Shown here: positions 8,399 through 16,800 of the stretch, in pieces | Numbering within the stretch: the first letter of the stretch is position 1 | Layout of the letters: every line of letters begins with the position of its first letter | Position numbers and translations under genes: made by a program | The notes under the pieces: model-generated | Database searches by the model: none | What the model was told of the DNA's origin: nothing | What the model saw: only the letters and a program-made list of their open reading frames with translations | DNA from: an uncultured Alistipes sp. | Lineage (GTDB): Bacteria; Bacteroidota; Bacteroidia; Bacteroidales; Rikenellaceae | Direction: 5' to 3' | Assembly: GCA_900770635.1 (NCBI GenBank) | Contig: CAAGLB010000155.1 | Coordinates: 1 to 24,332 of the forward strand | Length of the DNA stretch: 24,332 bases

Positions 8399-9496
8399 TT
8401 ACACGTTAAACAAGAAGTGCATGATGTCGCCATCCTCGACGACATACTCCTTACCCTCGATGCCAATCTTACCCACATCGCGGCAAGCACGCTCCGAGCC
8501 GAGAGCGACATAGTCGGCATACTTGATAACCTCGGCACGAATGAAGCCACGCTCGAAGTCGGTGTGGATGATGCCCGCAGTCTCAGGAGCCTTCATGCCA
8601 CGACGGAAGGTCCAAGCACGGCTCTCGTCAGCACCCGTAGTGAAGAATGTTTGAAGGTCCAAGAGGCGATAGGCAGCCTTGATAAGACGGCTCACGCCCG
8701 ACTCTTCGAGGCCCATATCCTGCAAGAACATCTGACGCTCCTCGAAAGTTTCAAGCTCGGCGATGTCGGCCTCGGCCGATGCTGCCACGATAAGCATTTC
8801 GGCATGCTCGCTGGCAATAGCCTTGCGCACAGCCTTGGTGTGCTCGTTGCCATTTACTGCCGCTGCCTCGTCCACGTTGCAGACATACAACACTGGCTTA
8901 TCGGTAAGTAGGTTGAGGTCCCACACTGTCTTGCGCTCCTCGGCCGTAAGCTCCACTGTGCGTGCCGAGAGTCCCTGCTCCAAAGCCTCCTTGTAGCGGC
9001 ACAAGATGTCGTACTGGCGCTTAGCAATCTTATCGCCCGCTGTTGCCTGCTTCTGACACTTGCCTATGCGGTTCTCGATTGTTTCGAGGTCTTTGAGCTG
9101 AAGCTCGGTATCGATGATGCCCTTGTCACGCACAGGATCAACAGTGCCATCAACGTGTGTGATGTTGTCGTTCTCGAAGCAGCGCAACACGTGGATGATA
9201 GCATTGGTGTTACGGATGTTTGCCAAGAACTTGTTGCCAAGGCCCTCACCCTTTGATGCGCCCTTGACCAAGCCAGCGATGTCGACAATCTCGATTGTTG
9301 TTGGCACAACACGCTTAGGGTTATCAATCTCCACGAGCTTTGTTAGGCGCTCATCGGGCACGGTGATAACACCTACGTTAGGCTCGATGGTGCAGAATGG
9401 GAAGTTTGCAGCCTGAGCACGTGCGTTAGACAAACAGTTAAATAGTGTTGACTTACCCACATTAGGTAGTCCTACGATTCCACATTGTAATGCCAT
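8399..9496 (-). CDS. ychF: Ribosome-associated ATPase YchF (OLA1 family)
   Basis: The 365-residue P-loop protein has the YchF layout: Walker A GLPNVGKST (9-17), switch motif NFPFCTIEPNVG, G3 DIAGLVKGASKGEGLGN (72-88), and G4 changed to NVDE (207-210). That change is the family mark of ATP instead of GTP preference. A helical insert occupies ~125-180. The C-terminal TGS domain (from ~275) contains FFTTGADESRAWTFRRG and IRAEVIKYADY. YchF binds 70S ribosomes and affects stress responses in other bacteria. It is first of the ychF-SIMPL-gltX-galM series. I find no clear TAnnTTTG promoter in the repeat-filled region before it. Confidence 0.96.
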   Translation of the reverse strand: MALQCGIVGLPNVGKSTLFNCLSNARAQAANFPFCTIEPNVGVITVPDERLTKLVEIDNPKRVVPTTIEIVDIAGLVKGASKGEGLGNKFLANIRNTNAIIHVLRCFENDNITHVDGTVDPVRDKGIIDTELQLKDLETIENRIGKCQKQATAGDKIAKRQYDILCRYKEALEQGLSARTVELTAEERKTVWDLNLLTDKPVLYVCNVDEAAAVNGNEHTKAVRKAIASEHAEMLIVAASAEADIAELETFEERQMFLQDMGLEESGVSRLIKAAYRLLDLQTFFTTGADESRAWTFRRGMKAPETAGIIHTDFERGFIRAEVIKYADYVALGSERACRDVGKIGIEGKEYVVEDGDIMHFLFNV

Positions 9497-9544
9497 AATC
9501 TATATTTCGTTTTTTATTACTAATTTCTAAATTTCATTTGGATT

Positions 9545-9898
9545 CTCACCCTTTCACTTTAACTGACAAGTGACAACTGACAAGTGAAAAGTAAGGTGTC
9601 TGCGACGCTATATTTAATAATCTCGTGCGAAGCACACCGCACTTTTCAGTTTTCACCTTTCACTTTCACTCTAACTGACAAGTGACAACTGATAAGTGAA
9701 AAGTAAGGTGTCTGCGACGCTATGTTTAATAATCTCGTGCGAAGCACACCACACTTTTCAGTTTTCAGTTTTCAGTTTTCACTTTAACTGACAAGTGACA
9801 ACTGACAAGTGAAAAATAAGGTGTCTGCGACGCTATGTTTAATAATCTCGTGCGAAGCACACCACACTTTTCAGTTTTCACCTCTCACTTTTCACCTC
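9545..9898. repeat. Three tandem copies of a ~112-bp non-coding repeat
   Basis: Copies begin at 9561, 9673 and 9786 (spacing 112 and 113 bp), with a partial lead-in at 9545-9560. Each starts with two direct 11-mers CTGACAAGTGA, continues through AAGGTGTCTGCGACGCTAT and TTAATAATCTCGTGCGAAGC, and ends in a CACTTTTCAGTTTTCA tract. Inside each unit GAAAAGTAAGGTGT is answered by ACACCGCACTTTTC (ACCACAC in copies 2-3), a long inverted repeat. Copies are nearly identical over about 95 bp. No ORF runs through them. Together with the palindrome at 9910-10035 they fill the gene-free stretch 9497-10040 between clc and ychF. Confidence 0.9.
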
Positions 9899-9909
9899 TC
9901 CTTGACCTT

Positions 9910-10035
9910 GGCAAAGTCGTATGCTGAGGCTCATTTGAAGCTGCTCGAAGATTGACAAACCGCAGTTTACTAAGGTGTAAATGAGGATTTGTCAATCGAG
10001 GCAGATGCCGAAGGAGGCCAGCAGACATCTTTGCC
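9910..10035. repeat. 126-nt imperfect palindrome downstream of the CLC gene
   Basis: The ends GGCAAAG (9910-9916) and CTTTGCC (10029-10035) pair. The inner arms GATTGACAAA (9950-9959) and TTTGTCAATC (9988-9997) are a perfect 10-bp inverted repeat around a 28-nt loop. The arms between them are partly complementary (TGCTG, CTC and CTGC blocks align). It starts 5 nt past the CLC stop codon, so it is transcribed as that gene's 3' end. It could be a 3' stabilising structure, a weak terminator or a decayed MITE; no U-tract supports a standard terminator. Confidence 0.6.
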
Positions 10036-10040
10036 TTAGC

Positions 10041-11840
10041 TTAGTCGGCCTGTGACACATTAACCAGCGCCTCACGATAAGCATTCAAGATGCGAGATTT
10101 CGAGATAAAGCCGAGGTATTTGTTCTCCTTGTCCACAACAGGAAGCATCCACGTGTTGCTCTGCTCGAAGCGAGGCATGATGCTCTGAATCATCTCGTGT
10201 TCGAGAATCTTATCTGGTGGCTGAATCATGTAGTGCAGAATAGGCGTATGCCACTTATCACGATCGAACATATCGTGGCGCAGGTCGTCGAGCTGTACAA
10301 CACCCATCAGCTTGCCATAGTTATCCAACACTGGGAATATGTTGCGGCGGGCGCTCGAGATGATATTTACGATGTCGCCCAGCGTGAGCGTCTCGCGGAT
10401 ACGTATAAAGTCGGTCTCCATAAGCTGGTCGAGGCGCAAAAATACAAATGCCGACGAGTCTTTGTCATGCGTAAGAAGCTCGCCACGCATACGCAGCTGC
10501 TTGGTATATATCGAATCTCGGTCAAGACCATAGTTCACAGCAAACGACACACACGACACAATCATCAGCGGGATGAACAATCCGTAGCCATTCGACAGCT
10601 CGGCGATAAGGAAGATTGAGGTAAGTGGCGCCTTCATAACACCCGACATAACACCTGCCATGCCCGCAAGCGTGAACGACGTGATAGAGACATCCCAGCC
10701 GAAGATAACTCGGCAGATGACAGCCAACGTAGCACCAGCAAAAGCTCCGACAAACAACGAAGGGGCAAACGTACCGCCGACACCACCCGCAGCATTTGTC
10801 GTAGCCATAGCCACAACCTTAAAGAGCATGATGGCGATGAGATAGATTATCAAGAACCAGTCGGCATTGCTGAACGAGTAGAACAACGAGTTGTCGAACA
10901 GCTCCTCGGTACCTCCCGACATCAGTGAGCCGAAGCTGCCATGACCTTCGCCATAGAGTGGTGGAAACAAGAAGATGAGGATGCCGAGCGTAACACCAGC
11001 ATATAGCCACTTGCGCCACTGCTCCTTGATAGACTTGTAGAAGCCACCCACACGTGAGTTCACCGACGTGAAGTAGTAGGCCATAACGCCGCAGAAGCAT
11101 CCCAAGAGCACAAACAACGGCACCTGCACAACCATAAACATGTCGTCGGCATCGAGCGACACGGCGATGATTGGCGAGAAGCCGTGAAACACCAGCGACG
11201 TGATGGTAGCAGTCATCGACGCCATAAGCAGCGGGATGATTGACTTTGACGTGATGTCGAGCATTAGAATTTCGAGCACGAAGACAACACCCGTGATTGG
11301 CGCTTTGAAGACTGCCGCAACAGCAGCACCAGCACCACAGCAGAGCAGCAACGTGATGTTCTTGTAGTTGAGGCGTGCGAGCTTACCTATGTTCGAGCCG
11401 ATGGCCGCACCTGTAAGCACGATAGGTGCCTCAGGGCCTACCGAACCACCAAAGCCGATGGTTGTAGCACCACCCACAATGGATGTCCAGCAGTTGTGGC
11501 CCTTGATGCGTGAGTCGGTACGTGACATAGCATAGAGCACACGTGTCACACCCTCAGAAATACCATCCTTAACCACATACTTAACAAACAGCGTGGCAAG
11601 GATAATACCGATACCTGGATAGACCAAATAGAGCCACTGCGCCTCGTCGGCAGGTGTCCACGACGTGAGGAGCTGGGTGATGGTGTGCAGCAGCGTGTTG
11701 AAGATGAAGGCTCCAACACCAGCACACAAGCCCACGAGGACTCCCAGCAGCGCCATCGTCTGCGAGTTGGTGAGCCTACCCGTAATTCGTTGGAACGACT
11801 CAAATATCTGGTCCTTGATATGTTGTTCGAGTTTTACCAT
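10041..11840 (-). CDS. CLC-family anion channel with C-terminal CBS pair
   Basis: The 599-residue membrane protein has the CLC core in residues ~25-440 and two CBS domains at ~472-525 and ~540-595. CLC anion-path motifs are present: KDGISEG (91-97), GGSVGPEAP (131-139), GGTFAPS (355-361) and the pore tyrosine region SIYTKQL (443-449). The position of the gating glutamate in the GxEGP motif is Val134. The position of the internal proton glutamate (FIIEE in E. coli ClcA) is Ile191, within FVLEILM. Loss of both residues is known from CLC channels that do not exchange protons, so a passive anion channel is predicted. It starts 27 nt after the trpS stop and is probably co-transcribed with it. Confidence 0.93.
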   Translation of the reverse strand: MVKLEQHIKDQIFESFQRITGRLTNSQTMALLGVLVGLCAGVGAFIFNTLLHTITQLLTSWTPADEAQWLYLVYPGIGIILATLFVKYVVKDGISEGVTRVLYAMSRTDSRIKGHNCWTSIVGGATTIGFGGSVGPEAPIVLTGAAIGSNIGKLARLNYKNITLLLCCGAGAAVAAVFKAPITGVVFVLEILMLDITSKSIIPLLMASMTATITSLVFHGFSPIIAVSLDADDMFMVVQVPLFVLLGCFCGVMAYYFTSVNSRVGGFYKSIKEQWRKWLYAGVTLGILIFLFPPLYGEGHGSFGSLMSGGTEELFDNSLFYSFSNADWFLIIYLIAIMLFKVVAMATTNAAGGVGGTFAPSLFVGAFAGATLAVICRVIFGWDVSITSFTLAGMAGVMSGVMKAPLTSIFLIAELSNGYGLFIPLMIVSCVSFAVNYGLDRDSIYTKQLRMRGELLTHDKDSSAFVFLRLDQLMETDFIRIRETLTLGDIVNIISSARRNIFPVLDNYGKLMGVVQLDDLRHDMFDRDKWHTPILHYMIQPPDKILEHEMIQSIMPRFEQSNTWMLPVVDKENKYLGFISKSRILNAYREALVNVSQAD

Positions 11841-11867
11841 AGTTTTTTTCAGACTTGCCTTAGCAAA

Positions 11868-12986
11868 TTAGCCTCTATACTGCTCGGCCTGACGAGATAT
11901 TAGCTCGGTGTCCTCAAAGTAGTTGATGCGCATAGCACGACGCACATCAGCAAGAGTTGCCGCCGCAGTCTCACGAGCACGATCAGAGCCCTTACGCAAG
12001 ATGTCGTAGACCTCCTCGATGCGCTGCTCATAGTATGCACGGCGCTCACGGATAGGCGTCAACAACTCCTCGAGCACAGCGATGAGGAAGCGCTTAACCT
12101 TAACATCGCCCAAGCCACCACGACGATAGTGGTCCTTCAAGGCGTCAAGGTTCTCGTACTCGGGCAAATACTTCTCGAAGTGCTCGGGACGTGAGAAGGC
12201 GTCGAGGTATGTGAATACGGTGTTGCCCTCAACCTTACCTGGATCGCTAACCTTCAAGTGGTCAGGATCGGTGTACATGCCCATAACCTTCTTCTTGACA
12301 TCGTCGGCCGAGTCAGAGAGATAGATGCAGTTGCCCAACGACTTCGACATCTTTGCCTTGCCATCAGTACCTGGGAGGCGCATACATGCCGAGTTTGTTG
12401 GCAACATGATCTGTGGCTCGACAAGTGTTTCGCCATACACCGAGTTGAACTTGTGCACAATCTCGCAAGTCTGCTCGATCATTGGCGCCTGGTCAGCACC
12501 TACGGGAACGGTGGTAGCCTTAAATGCTGTGATGTCCGACGCCTGCGAGATAGGATAGGTAAAGAAGCCCACAGGAGTACCCTTGCGCTGGAGGTTGCCA
12601 TCATCCTCGCCATTCTCGGCGAAGCCACGAAGCTGAATCTCGGCCTTAACGGTTGGGTTGCGCTGCAAGCGCTGAACAGTGACAAGGTTCATGTAGTAGA
12701 ATGCCAACTCGGTAAGTTCGGCAACATACGACTGGATGAAAATTGTCGACTTCTCAGGATCGATGCCGCACGACAAGTAGTCGAGCGCAACCTCGATGAT
12801 ATTCTCACGCACCTTATCGGGATTATCGGCATTATCGGTAAGTGCCTGAGCATCAGCAATCATGATGTAAATATCGTCATACTCTCCTGAGTTCTGCAAC
12901 TCGACACGACGACTGAGCGAACCAACAAAATGGCCCAAATGAAGTTTGCCCGTAGGGCGATCACCAGTAAGAATTATCTTTTTCAT
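11868..12986 (-). CDS. trpS: Tryptophanyl-tRNA synthetase
   Basis: From the ATG at 12986 the 372-residue product begins MKKIILTGDRPTGKLHLGHF, the standard TrpRS start with the HLGH motif at 16-19. KMSKS lies at 212-216 inside DGKAKMSKSLGN. GADQAPMIEQTCEI and the C-terminal VRRAMRI helix also fit. An in-frame ATG at 13040 would add 18 residues of non-conserved sequence and come within a few nt of the candidate -7 box, so I reject it. The protein is somewhat longer than the common ~330-residue form, with extra sequence near 111-140 (AENGEDDGNLQRKG). It is divergent from oxyR. Confidence 0.95.
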   Translation of the reverse strand: MKKIILTGDRPTGKLHLGHFVGSLSRRVELQNSGEYDDIYIMIADAQALTDNADNPDKVRENIIEVALDYLSCGIDPEKSTIFIQSYVAELTELAFYYMNLVTVQRLQRNPTVKAEIQLRGFAENGEDDGNLQRKGTPVGFFTYPISQASDITAFKATTVPVGADQAPMIEQTCEIVHKFNSVYGETLVEPQIMLPTNSACMRLPGTDGKAKMSKSLGNCIYLSDSADDVKKKVMGMYTDPDHLKVSDPGKVEGNTVFTYLDAFSRPEHFEKYLPEYENLDALKDHYRRGGLGDVKVKRFLIAVLEELLTPIRERRAYYEQRIEEVYDILRKGSDRARETAAATLADVRRAMRINYFEDTELISRQAEQYRG

Positions 12987-13044
12987 GCTATACAAATTTT
13001 TCGTGTTTGTGGGGCGCATACACCATATATACGCTCGCAAGCGA

Positions 13045-13052
13045 CAAAATTA
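13045..13052 (-). promoter_or_regulatory. Candidate -7 element for trpS
   Basis: On the minus strand TAATTTTG fits TAnnTTTG, about 60 nt before the trpS ATG. No TTTG at the expected -33 distance is seen. The box overlaps one arm of a dyad TTAGC-N8-GCTAA (13050-13067) that could bind a regulator. Confidence 0.45.
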
Positions 13053-13105
13053 GCAAAAAATCGCTAAAATTCCTATAACTACGTGCAAAATATAAATTTT
13101 TATTA

Positions 13106-13113
13106 TAACTTTG
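13106..13113 (+). promoter_or_regulatory. Candidate -7 element for oxyR
   Basis: TAACTTTG matches TAnnTTTG, 45 nt before the oxyR ATG. The upstream AT-rich stretch lacks a good TTTG at -33, which would suit an activated or weak promoter. Confidence 0.5.
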
Positions 13114-13158
13114 CATTGGGTAAACATTTTTGACTTATAACCAAACTACTAATACGCC

Positions 13159-14058
13159 ATGACAATTATTCAGCTTGAATACCTATTGGCAGTAGCCAAC
13201 TGCGGAAGTTTCTCGCTCGCTGCCGAGCACTGTTTCGTAACCCAGCCATCGCTCTCGATGCAGATCAAAGCCCTCGAGGAGGAGCTTGGCGCCGTGCTTC
13301 TCGACCGCACAAAGAAACCTATAATCCCCACCGCTGTGGGCGAGGTGGTCCTTGAAAAGGCACGTGAGACTTTGCGCTCGTACAACTACATTCGTGAGTC
13401 AGTTGCCGAGATGCGTGGCGAGTGCTCAGGAAGCATGCGTCTGGGTGTCATCCCAACCATCGCCCCATACCTGCTCCACAAGTTCATCCCAACGTTCATC
13501 AAGGAGTTTCCAAAGGTGGAATTGGAGATCCACGAGATGGTTACTGCCGACATTATAGAGGCACTCAAACACGACCGCATAGATGCCGCCCTTGTGGCCT
13601 CGGGAACATGTGGCGAAGGCATCACCGAGCACGACCTATTTAGCGACCACTTCTACGCCTACTTATCGCCCTCGCACCCACTCTTCGAGCGCTCGAACAT
13701 ACGCATCGAAGATATTGATTTTAAAGACCTTATACTCCTTAGCCGAGGCAACTGTATGCGTGACCAGATTTTTGAGTTGTGCCAAGCTGCCAGCAACATC
13801 CCTTCGCACTTCTACTTCGAGTCGGGCTCACTCGATACGCTCATGCGAATGGTAGATTGCACCTCGTGCATGACCATCATCCCAGAGATGGCTTTGGAGT
13901 TTATTCCGCAGTCACGCCGCAACCGTGTTAAGAGCATTGCCAAGGGTGCAACATCACGCCGAGTGGCTCTTGCCGTTAGCCGCACATACGTCAAACAGTC
14001 GATTGTCGAGGCGCTTCGTTCGACAATTCTAAAATGCGTAAATCAGGAGAAGATTTAG
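13159..14058 (+). CDS. oxyR: Hydrogen peroxide-sensing LysR-type regulator OxyR
   Basis: The 299-residue protein has an N-terminal LysR helix-turn-helix (FSLAAEHCFVTQPSLSMQIKALEEELG, ~18-44) and a periplasmic-binding-like effector domain from ~90. The redox pair is intact: Cys199 in RGNCMRDQ and Cys208 in IFELC, the same positions and spacing as E. coli OxyR. That pair forms a disulfide on peroxide exposure and switches the regulator. In Bacteroides, OxyR controls catalase, AhpCF, Dps and thioredoxin-type genes. It is transcribed away from trpS, and the shared 172-nt region carries both -7 boxes. It ends in a strong terminator. The desulfoferrodoxin and thioredoxin genes 6 kb downstream are plausible regulon members (inference). 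Confidence 0.95.
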   Translation: MTIIQLEYLLAVANCGSFSLAAEHCFVTQPSLSMQIKALEEELGAVLLDRTKKPIIPTAVGEVVLEKARETLRSYNYIRESVAEMRGECSGSMRLGVIPTIAPYLLHKFIPTFIKEFPKVELEIHEMVTADIIEALKHDRIDAALVASGTCGEGITEHDLFSDHFYAYLSPSHPLFERSNIRIEDIDFKDLILLSRGNCMRDQIFELCQAASNIPSHFYFESGSLDTLMRMVDCTSCMTIIPEMALEFIPQSRRNRVKSIAKGATSRRVALAVSRTYVKQSIVEALRSTILKCVNQEKI

Positions 14059-14077
14059 ACTATTTCGGAAATATAGC

Positions 14078-14125
14078 ATGACACACCACTTAGTCCCAAA
14101 TTGAACTAAGTGGTGTGTCATTTTA
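14078..14125 (+). terminator. Strong terminator after oxyR
   Basis: A perfect 17-bp stem (14078-14094 with 14105-14121) with a 10-nt loop is followed by TTTTA. It starts 19 nt after the oxyR stop. It closes the oxyR transcript before the rsfS promoter. Confidence 0.88.
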
Positions 14126-14154
14126 GGAAAGGGATAGAGAGATTAGCAAAAATT

Positions 14155-14206
14155 CCTCCCCACTCTACCCATAATACCCATAGTACCCATCTTACCTCCC
14201 TCACCC
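14155..14206. repeat. C-rich 9-nt tandem repeat (G-rich on minus strand)
   Basis: TACCCATAA, TACCCATAG and TACCCATCT follow one another, then degenerate C-runs. On the minus strand the C-runs at 14158-14188 become four G-tracts with 6-nt loops, fitting the G3+N1-7 quadruplex rule. It lies in the oxyR-rsfS spacer, upstream of the rsfS promoter. Two other loci with the same 9-nt period are at 20837 and 23802. Confidence 0.7.
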
Positions 14207-14236
14207 ACACAATACTACACACAAACCCAACGTTTA

Positions 14237-14268
14237 TTTGTAAAATAAAAATATTTTTCCTATATTTG
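14237..14268 (+). promoter_or_regulatory. Promoter of the rsfS-ftsH-cdsA operon
   Basis: TTTG (14237-14240), 20 nt, then TATATTTG (14261-14268) matches the Bacteroidetes consensus. The leader is about 80 nt and contains an imperfect hairpin near 14277-14306 (about 13 bp with two mismatches around a CTAA loop). Confidence 0.75.
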
Positions 14269-14355
14269 CAAGGATTATGCGTATACGTGCTAACACGCGT
14301 ACACATGCGACAGAACAAAACAAAAGTATAAAACATTGATTATAACAAACTTACT

Positions 14356-14715
14356 ATGGAAAACTTGGAAAAATTGATTAACACAATAGTTGAGGCGATT
14401 GACGACAAGAAGGGCAAGGGCATCGTTTCGCTCGATCTAACGGGTTTCGACGGAGCAATTTGCTCGCATTTTGTAGTGTGTCATGCCGACTCAACAACAC
14501 AGGTTGACGCCATCTCGGGCAGCATCGAGGATAAGGTGTTCGAGGTTATGGGCGAGTGGCCAGTGCGTGTTGAGGGCCGCCAGAATGCCTTTTGGGTGGC
14601 TATGGACTACACCGACGTCATCGTCCACATCTTCCAGACCGAGCTTCGTGAGTACTATCGCCTCGAGGAGCTTTGGGCAGATGCACCTATAAAGCGTTAC
14701 GATTTCGGCGAGTAG
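14356..14715 (+). CDS. rsfS: Ribosome silencing factor RsfS (YbeB/Iojap)
   Basis: The 119-residue protein shows the family pattern: VEAIDDKKGKGIVSLDLTGFDGAICSHFVVCHADSTTQVDAI, then the WPVRVEGRQNAFWVAMDYTDVIVHIF block and a C-terminal YYRLEELWADA. RsfS binds L14 on the 50S subunit and blocks subunit joining when nutrients run low. It is first in the operon with ftsH, a linkage common in Bacteroidetes, with 45 nt between them. Length is normal. Confidence 0.95.
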   Translation: MENLEKLINTIVEAIDDKKGKGIVSLDLTGFDGAICSHFVVCHADSTTQVDAISGSIEDKVFEVMGEWPVRVEGRQNAFWVAMDYTDVIVHIFQTELREYYRLEELWADAPIKRYDFGE

Positions 14716-14760
14716 ACCCCTCTGTGAGTTTTGAATTAAGTGTGAGAAGAAGAGAGAAAA

Positions 14761-16794
14761 ATGGCAATTAACAACATTAAGAAACCATCAGGACCACGTT
14801 TTAACTTCATGTGGTTCTGGGCAGTAGTAGCTATCGGCATTGTCTATGTCGCCATGTTTGGCGAGGAGCAGACACGTCCTTTGGAGGGCGACTGGGACAT
14901 GGTCACCAGCCTTGTTGAGAGTGGCCAGGTAGAGCGCATCGAGGTGGCCGACAAGGAGATAGCAAGCGTATATCTCCGCAAGGAGCTTGTCGACACGTTG
15001 GCCAAGGACGAGCGTTTCAAGGGCATGCCAACAACGGGAGCGCAGATTAGGTTCAACACTGGTGGCGACGTTCAGGACTTTAGAGAGCAGATTGAGCGTG
15101 CCGAGCAGAAAGCCGCAGAGAGCGGTATCGAGGATGCCAAGGTGAACATCAAGTATCTACGCACCGAGAAGGGCATTGGCGAGTATATCTTCGATTTCTT
15201 GCCCTGGATACTCATCATCGTCGTGTGGATAGTCATCATGCGAGGTATGATGCGAGGTGCTGGTGGCGGCGGAGGCAACGGCATCATGAACGTGGGCAAG
15301 GCACGTGCTCAGATGGCCGACAAGGATAATAAAAACCGCGTTACGTTCAAAGATGTTGCTGGCTTAGAGGAGGCTAAGGTCGAGATTATGGAGATCGTAG
15401 ACTTCCTTCGCAAGGCTGACAAATACAAAGCTTTGGGTGCAAAGATTCCTAAGGGTGCACTTTTGGCAGGCCCTCCGGGAACAGGTAAGACGCTGCTTGC
15501 CAAGGCTGTTGCTGGCGAGGCCAACGTACCTTTCCTCTCGATCTCGGGTTCCGACTTTGTCGAGATGTTCGTAGGTGTGGGTGCTGCACGTGTACGTGAT
15601 TTGTTTGAGCAGGCTAAGAAGAGTGCCCCATGTATCGTCTTTATCGACGAGATAGATGCTATCGGTCGTGCTCGTGGCAAGAACGCTGGCTTTGGTGGCA
15701 ACGACGAGCGTGAGAACACCCTCAACCAGCTGCTCACCGAGATGGACGGCTTCCAGACAAATGCGGGTGTCATCGTGCTTGCCGCAACAAACCGTGTCGA
15801 CATCCTCGATAAGGCGCTTATGCGTGCAGGACGTTTCGACCGCCAGATAGAGATAGGCTTGCCCGATATTAAGGAGCGTCAGGCGATATTCGATGTTCAC
15901 CTCCGCAAGCTCAAACTCGACTCGAAGCTCGACCGTGAGTTCCTCGCTAAGCAGACACCAGGCTTTGCAGGTGCCGACATAGCAAACGTATGTAACGAGG
16001 CAGCACTGATTGCCGCACGTAACGATAAGAGCGCCGTAACCCAGGAGGACTTCCTCTCGGCTATCGACCGCATTGTGGGTGGCTTGGAGCGCAGAAACAT
16101 GCCTATGAGCGCTGCTGAACGTCGCTCGACAGCTATTCACGAGGCAGGACATGCTACGGTGATGTGGCGATTGAAGAACTGCGATCCTGTGCTTAAAATT
16201 ACTATCATCCCTCGTGGCCGCTCGTTGGGTGCTACATGGTACTTGCCTGAGGAGCGAGTGAACCATAACACCTCGCACTTCATGCACAAGCTTGCTGGCT
16301 TGCTTGGTGGACGTGTTGCCGAGCAGATGTTGTTGGACATAACAAGCACTGGTGCTATCAACGACCTCGAGCGCACAACAAAGACAGCATACGCAATGGT
16401 TGCCTACTACGGCATGAGCGAAAAGGTGGGCAACATAAGTTTCTACGACGCTACAGGCCAGCGTGATGCATTTACTAAGCCTTTCTCGGAGCGCACAGCA
16501 GAGCTCATCGACGAGGAGGTGCGCCGCATCGTTGACGAGGCAATAGAGCTAACACGCCAAATCATAAGCCAGGAGCGTGAGAACATCGAACGTCTTGCCG
16601 ATATGCTTCTCGAGAAGGAGACAATCTTTGCTGAGGACGTGGAGTCTATCCTTGGCAAGAGCGCTCAGGATAAGGAGAAGGAGGCCAACGCCCCTGTGGC
16701 AGATGAGTCAGGCGAGGAGGCTACGGTAACTGAGGTTGACGGCATAACCTACATTGTTGAGCCTACGAAAGATAACACATCTGAAAATCAGTAA
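14761..16794 (+). CDS. ftsH: ATP-dependent zinc metalloprotease FtsH
   Basis: The 677-residue membrane protease has two transmembrane segments (about 16-33 and 146-162) around an extracytoplasmic domain. A Gly-rich linker follows, then the AAA+ module: Walker A GPPGTGKT (237-244), pore loop MFVGVGAARVRD, Walker B IVFIDEID (292-299) and the second region of homology ending RAGRFDRQI. The M41 protease domain has HEAGH (460-464) and a downstream Asp in GAINDLERT (~535) as third zinc ligand. The acidic C-terminal tail is variable. It degrades misfolded membrane proteins and selected regulators. The start is preceded by an A/G-rich stretch; cdsA begins 6 nt after its stop. Confidence 0.98.
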   Translation: MAINNIKKPSGPRFNFMWFWAVVAIGIVYVAMFGEEQTRPLEGDWDMVTSLVESGQVERIEVADKEIASVYLRKELVDTLAKDERFKGMPTTGAQIRFNTGGDVQDFREQIERAEQKAAESGIEDAKVNIKYLRTEKGIGEYIFDFLPWILIIVVWIVIMRGMMRGAGGGGGNGIMNVGKARAQMADKDNKNRVTFKDVAGLEEAKVEIMEIVDFLRKADKYKALGAKIPKGALLAGPPGTGKTLLAKAVAGEANVPFLSISGSDFVEMFVGVGAARVRDLFEQAKKSAPCIVFIDEIDAIGRARGKNAGFGGNDERENTLNQLLTEMDGFQTNAGVIVLAATNRVDILDKALMRAGRFDRQIEIGLPDIKERQAIFDVHLRKLKLDSKLDREFLAKQTPGFAGADIANVCNEAALIAARNDKSAVTQEDFLSAIDRIVGGLERRNMPMSAAERRSTAIHEAGHATVMWRLKNCDPVLKITIIPRGRSLGATWYLPEERVNHNTSHFMHKLAGLLGGRVAEQMLLDITSTGAINDLERTTKTAYAMVAYYGMSEKVGNISFYDATGQRDAFTKPFSERTAELIDEEVRRIVDEAIELTRQIISQERENIERLADMLLEKETIFAEDVESILGKSAQDKEKEANAPVADESGEEATVTEVDGITYIVEPTKDNTSENQ

Positions 16795-16800
16795 AAAGCT

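Noticed and set aside
9545..9898. CRISPR array
   Set aside because: Units are ~112 bp and continuous, with no unique spacers and no cas genes nearby.
9950..9997. Invertible promoter switch flanked by 10-bp inverted repeats
   Set aside because: Only 28 nt lie between the repeats, there is no promoter motif inside and no recombinase in the window; a hairpin explains it better.
12987..13040. N-terminal extension of TrpS starting at 13040
   Set aside because: The added 18 residues are not family-like and run up to the candidate promoter box; MKKIILTGDRPTG is the standard start.
15364..16287. A 307-residue ORF on the minus strand inside ftsH
   Set aside because: It is antisense to the conserved AAA+ and protease domains and has no protein-family features; it reflects the codon bias of ftsH.
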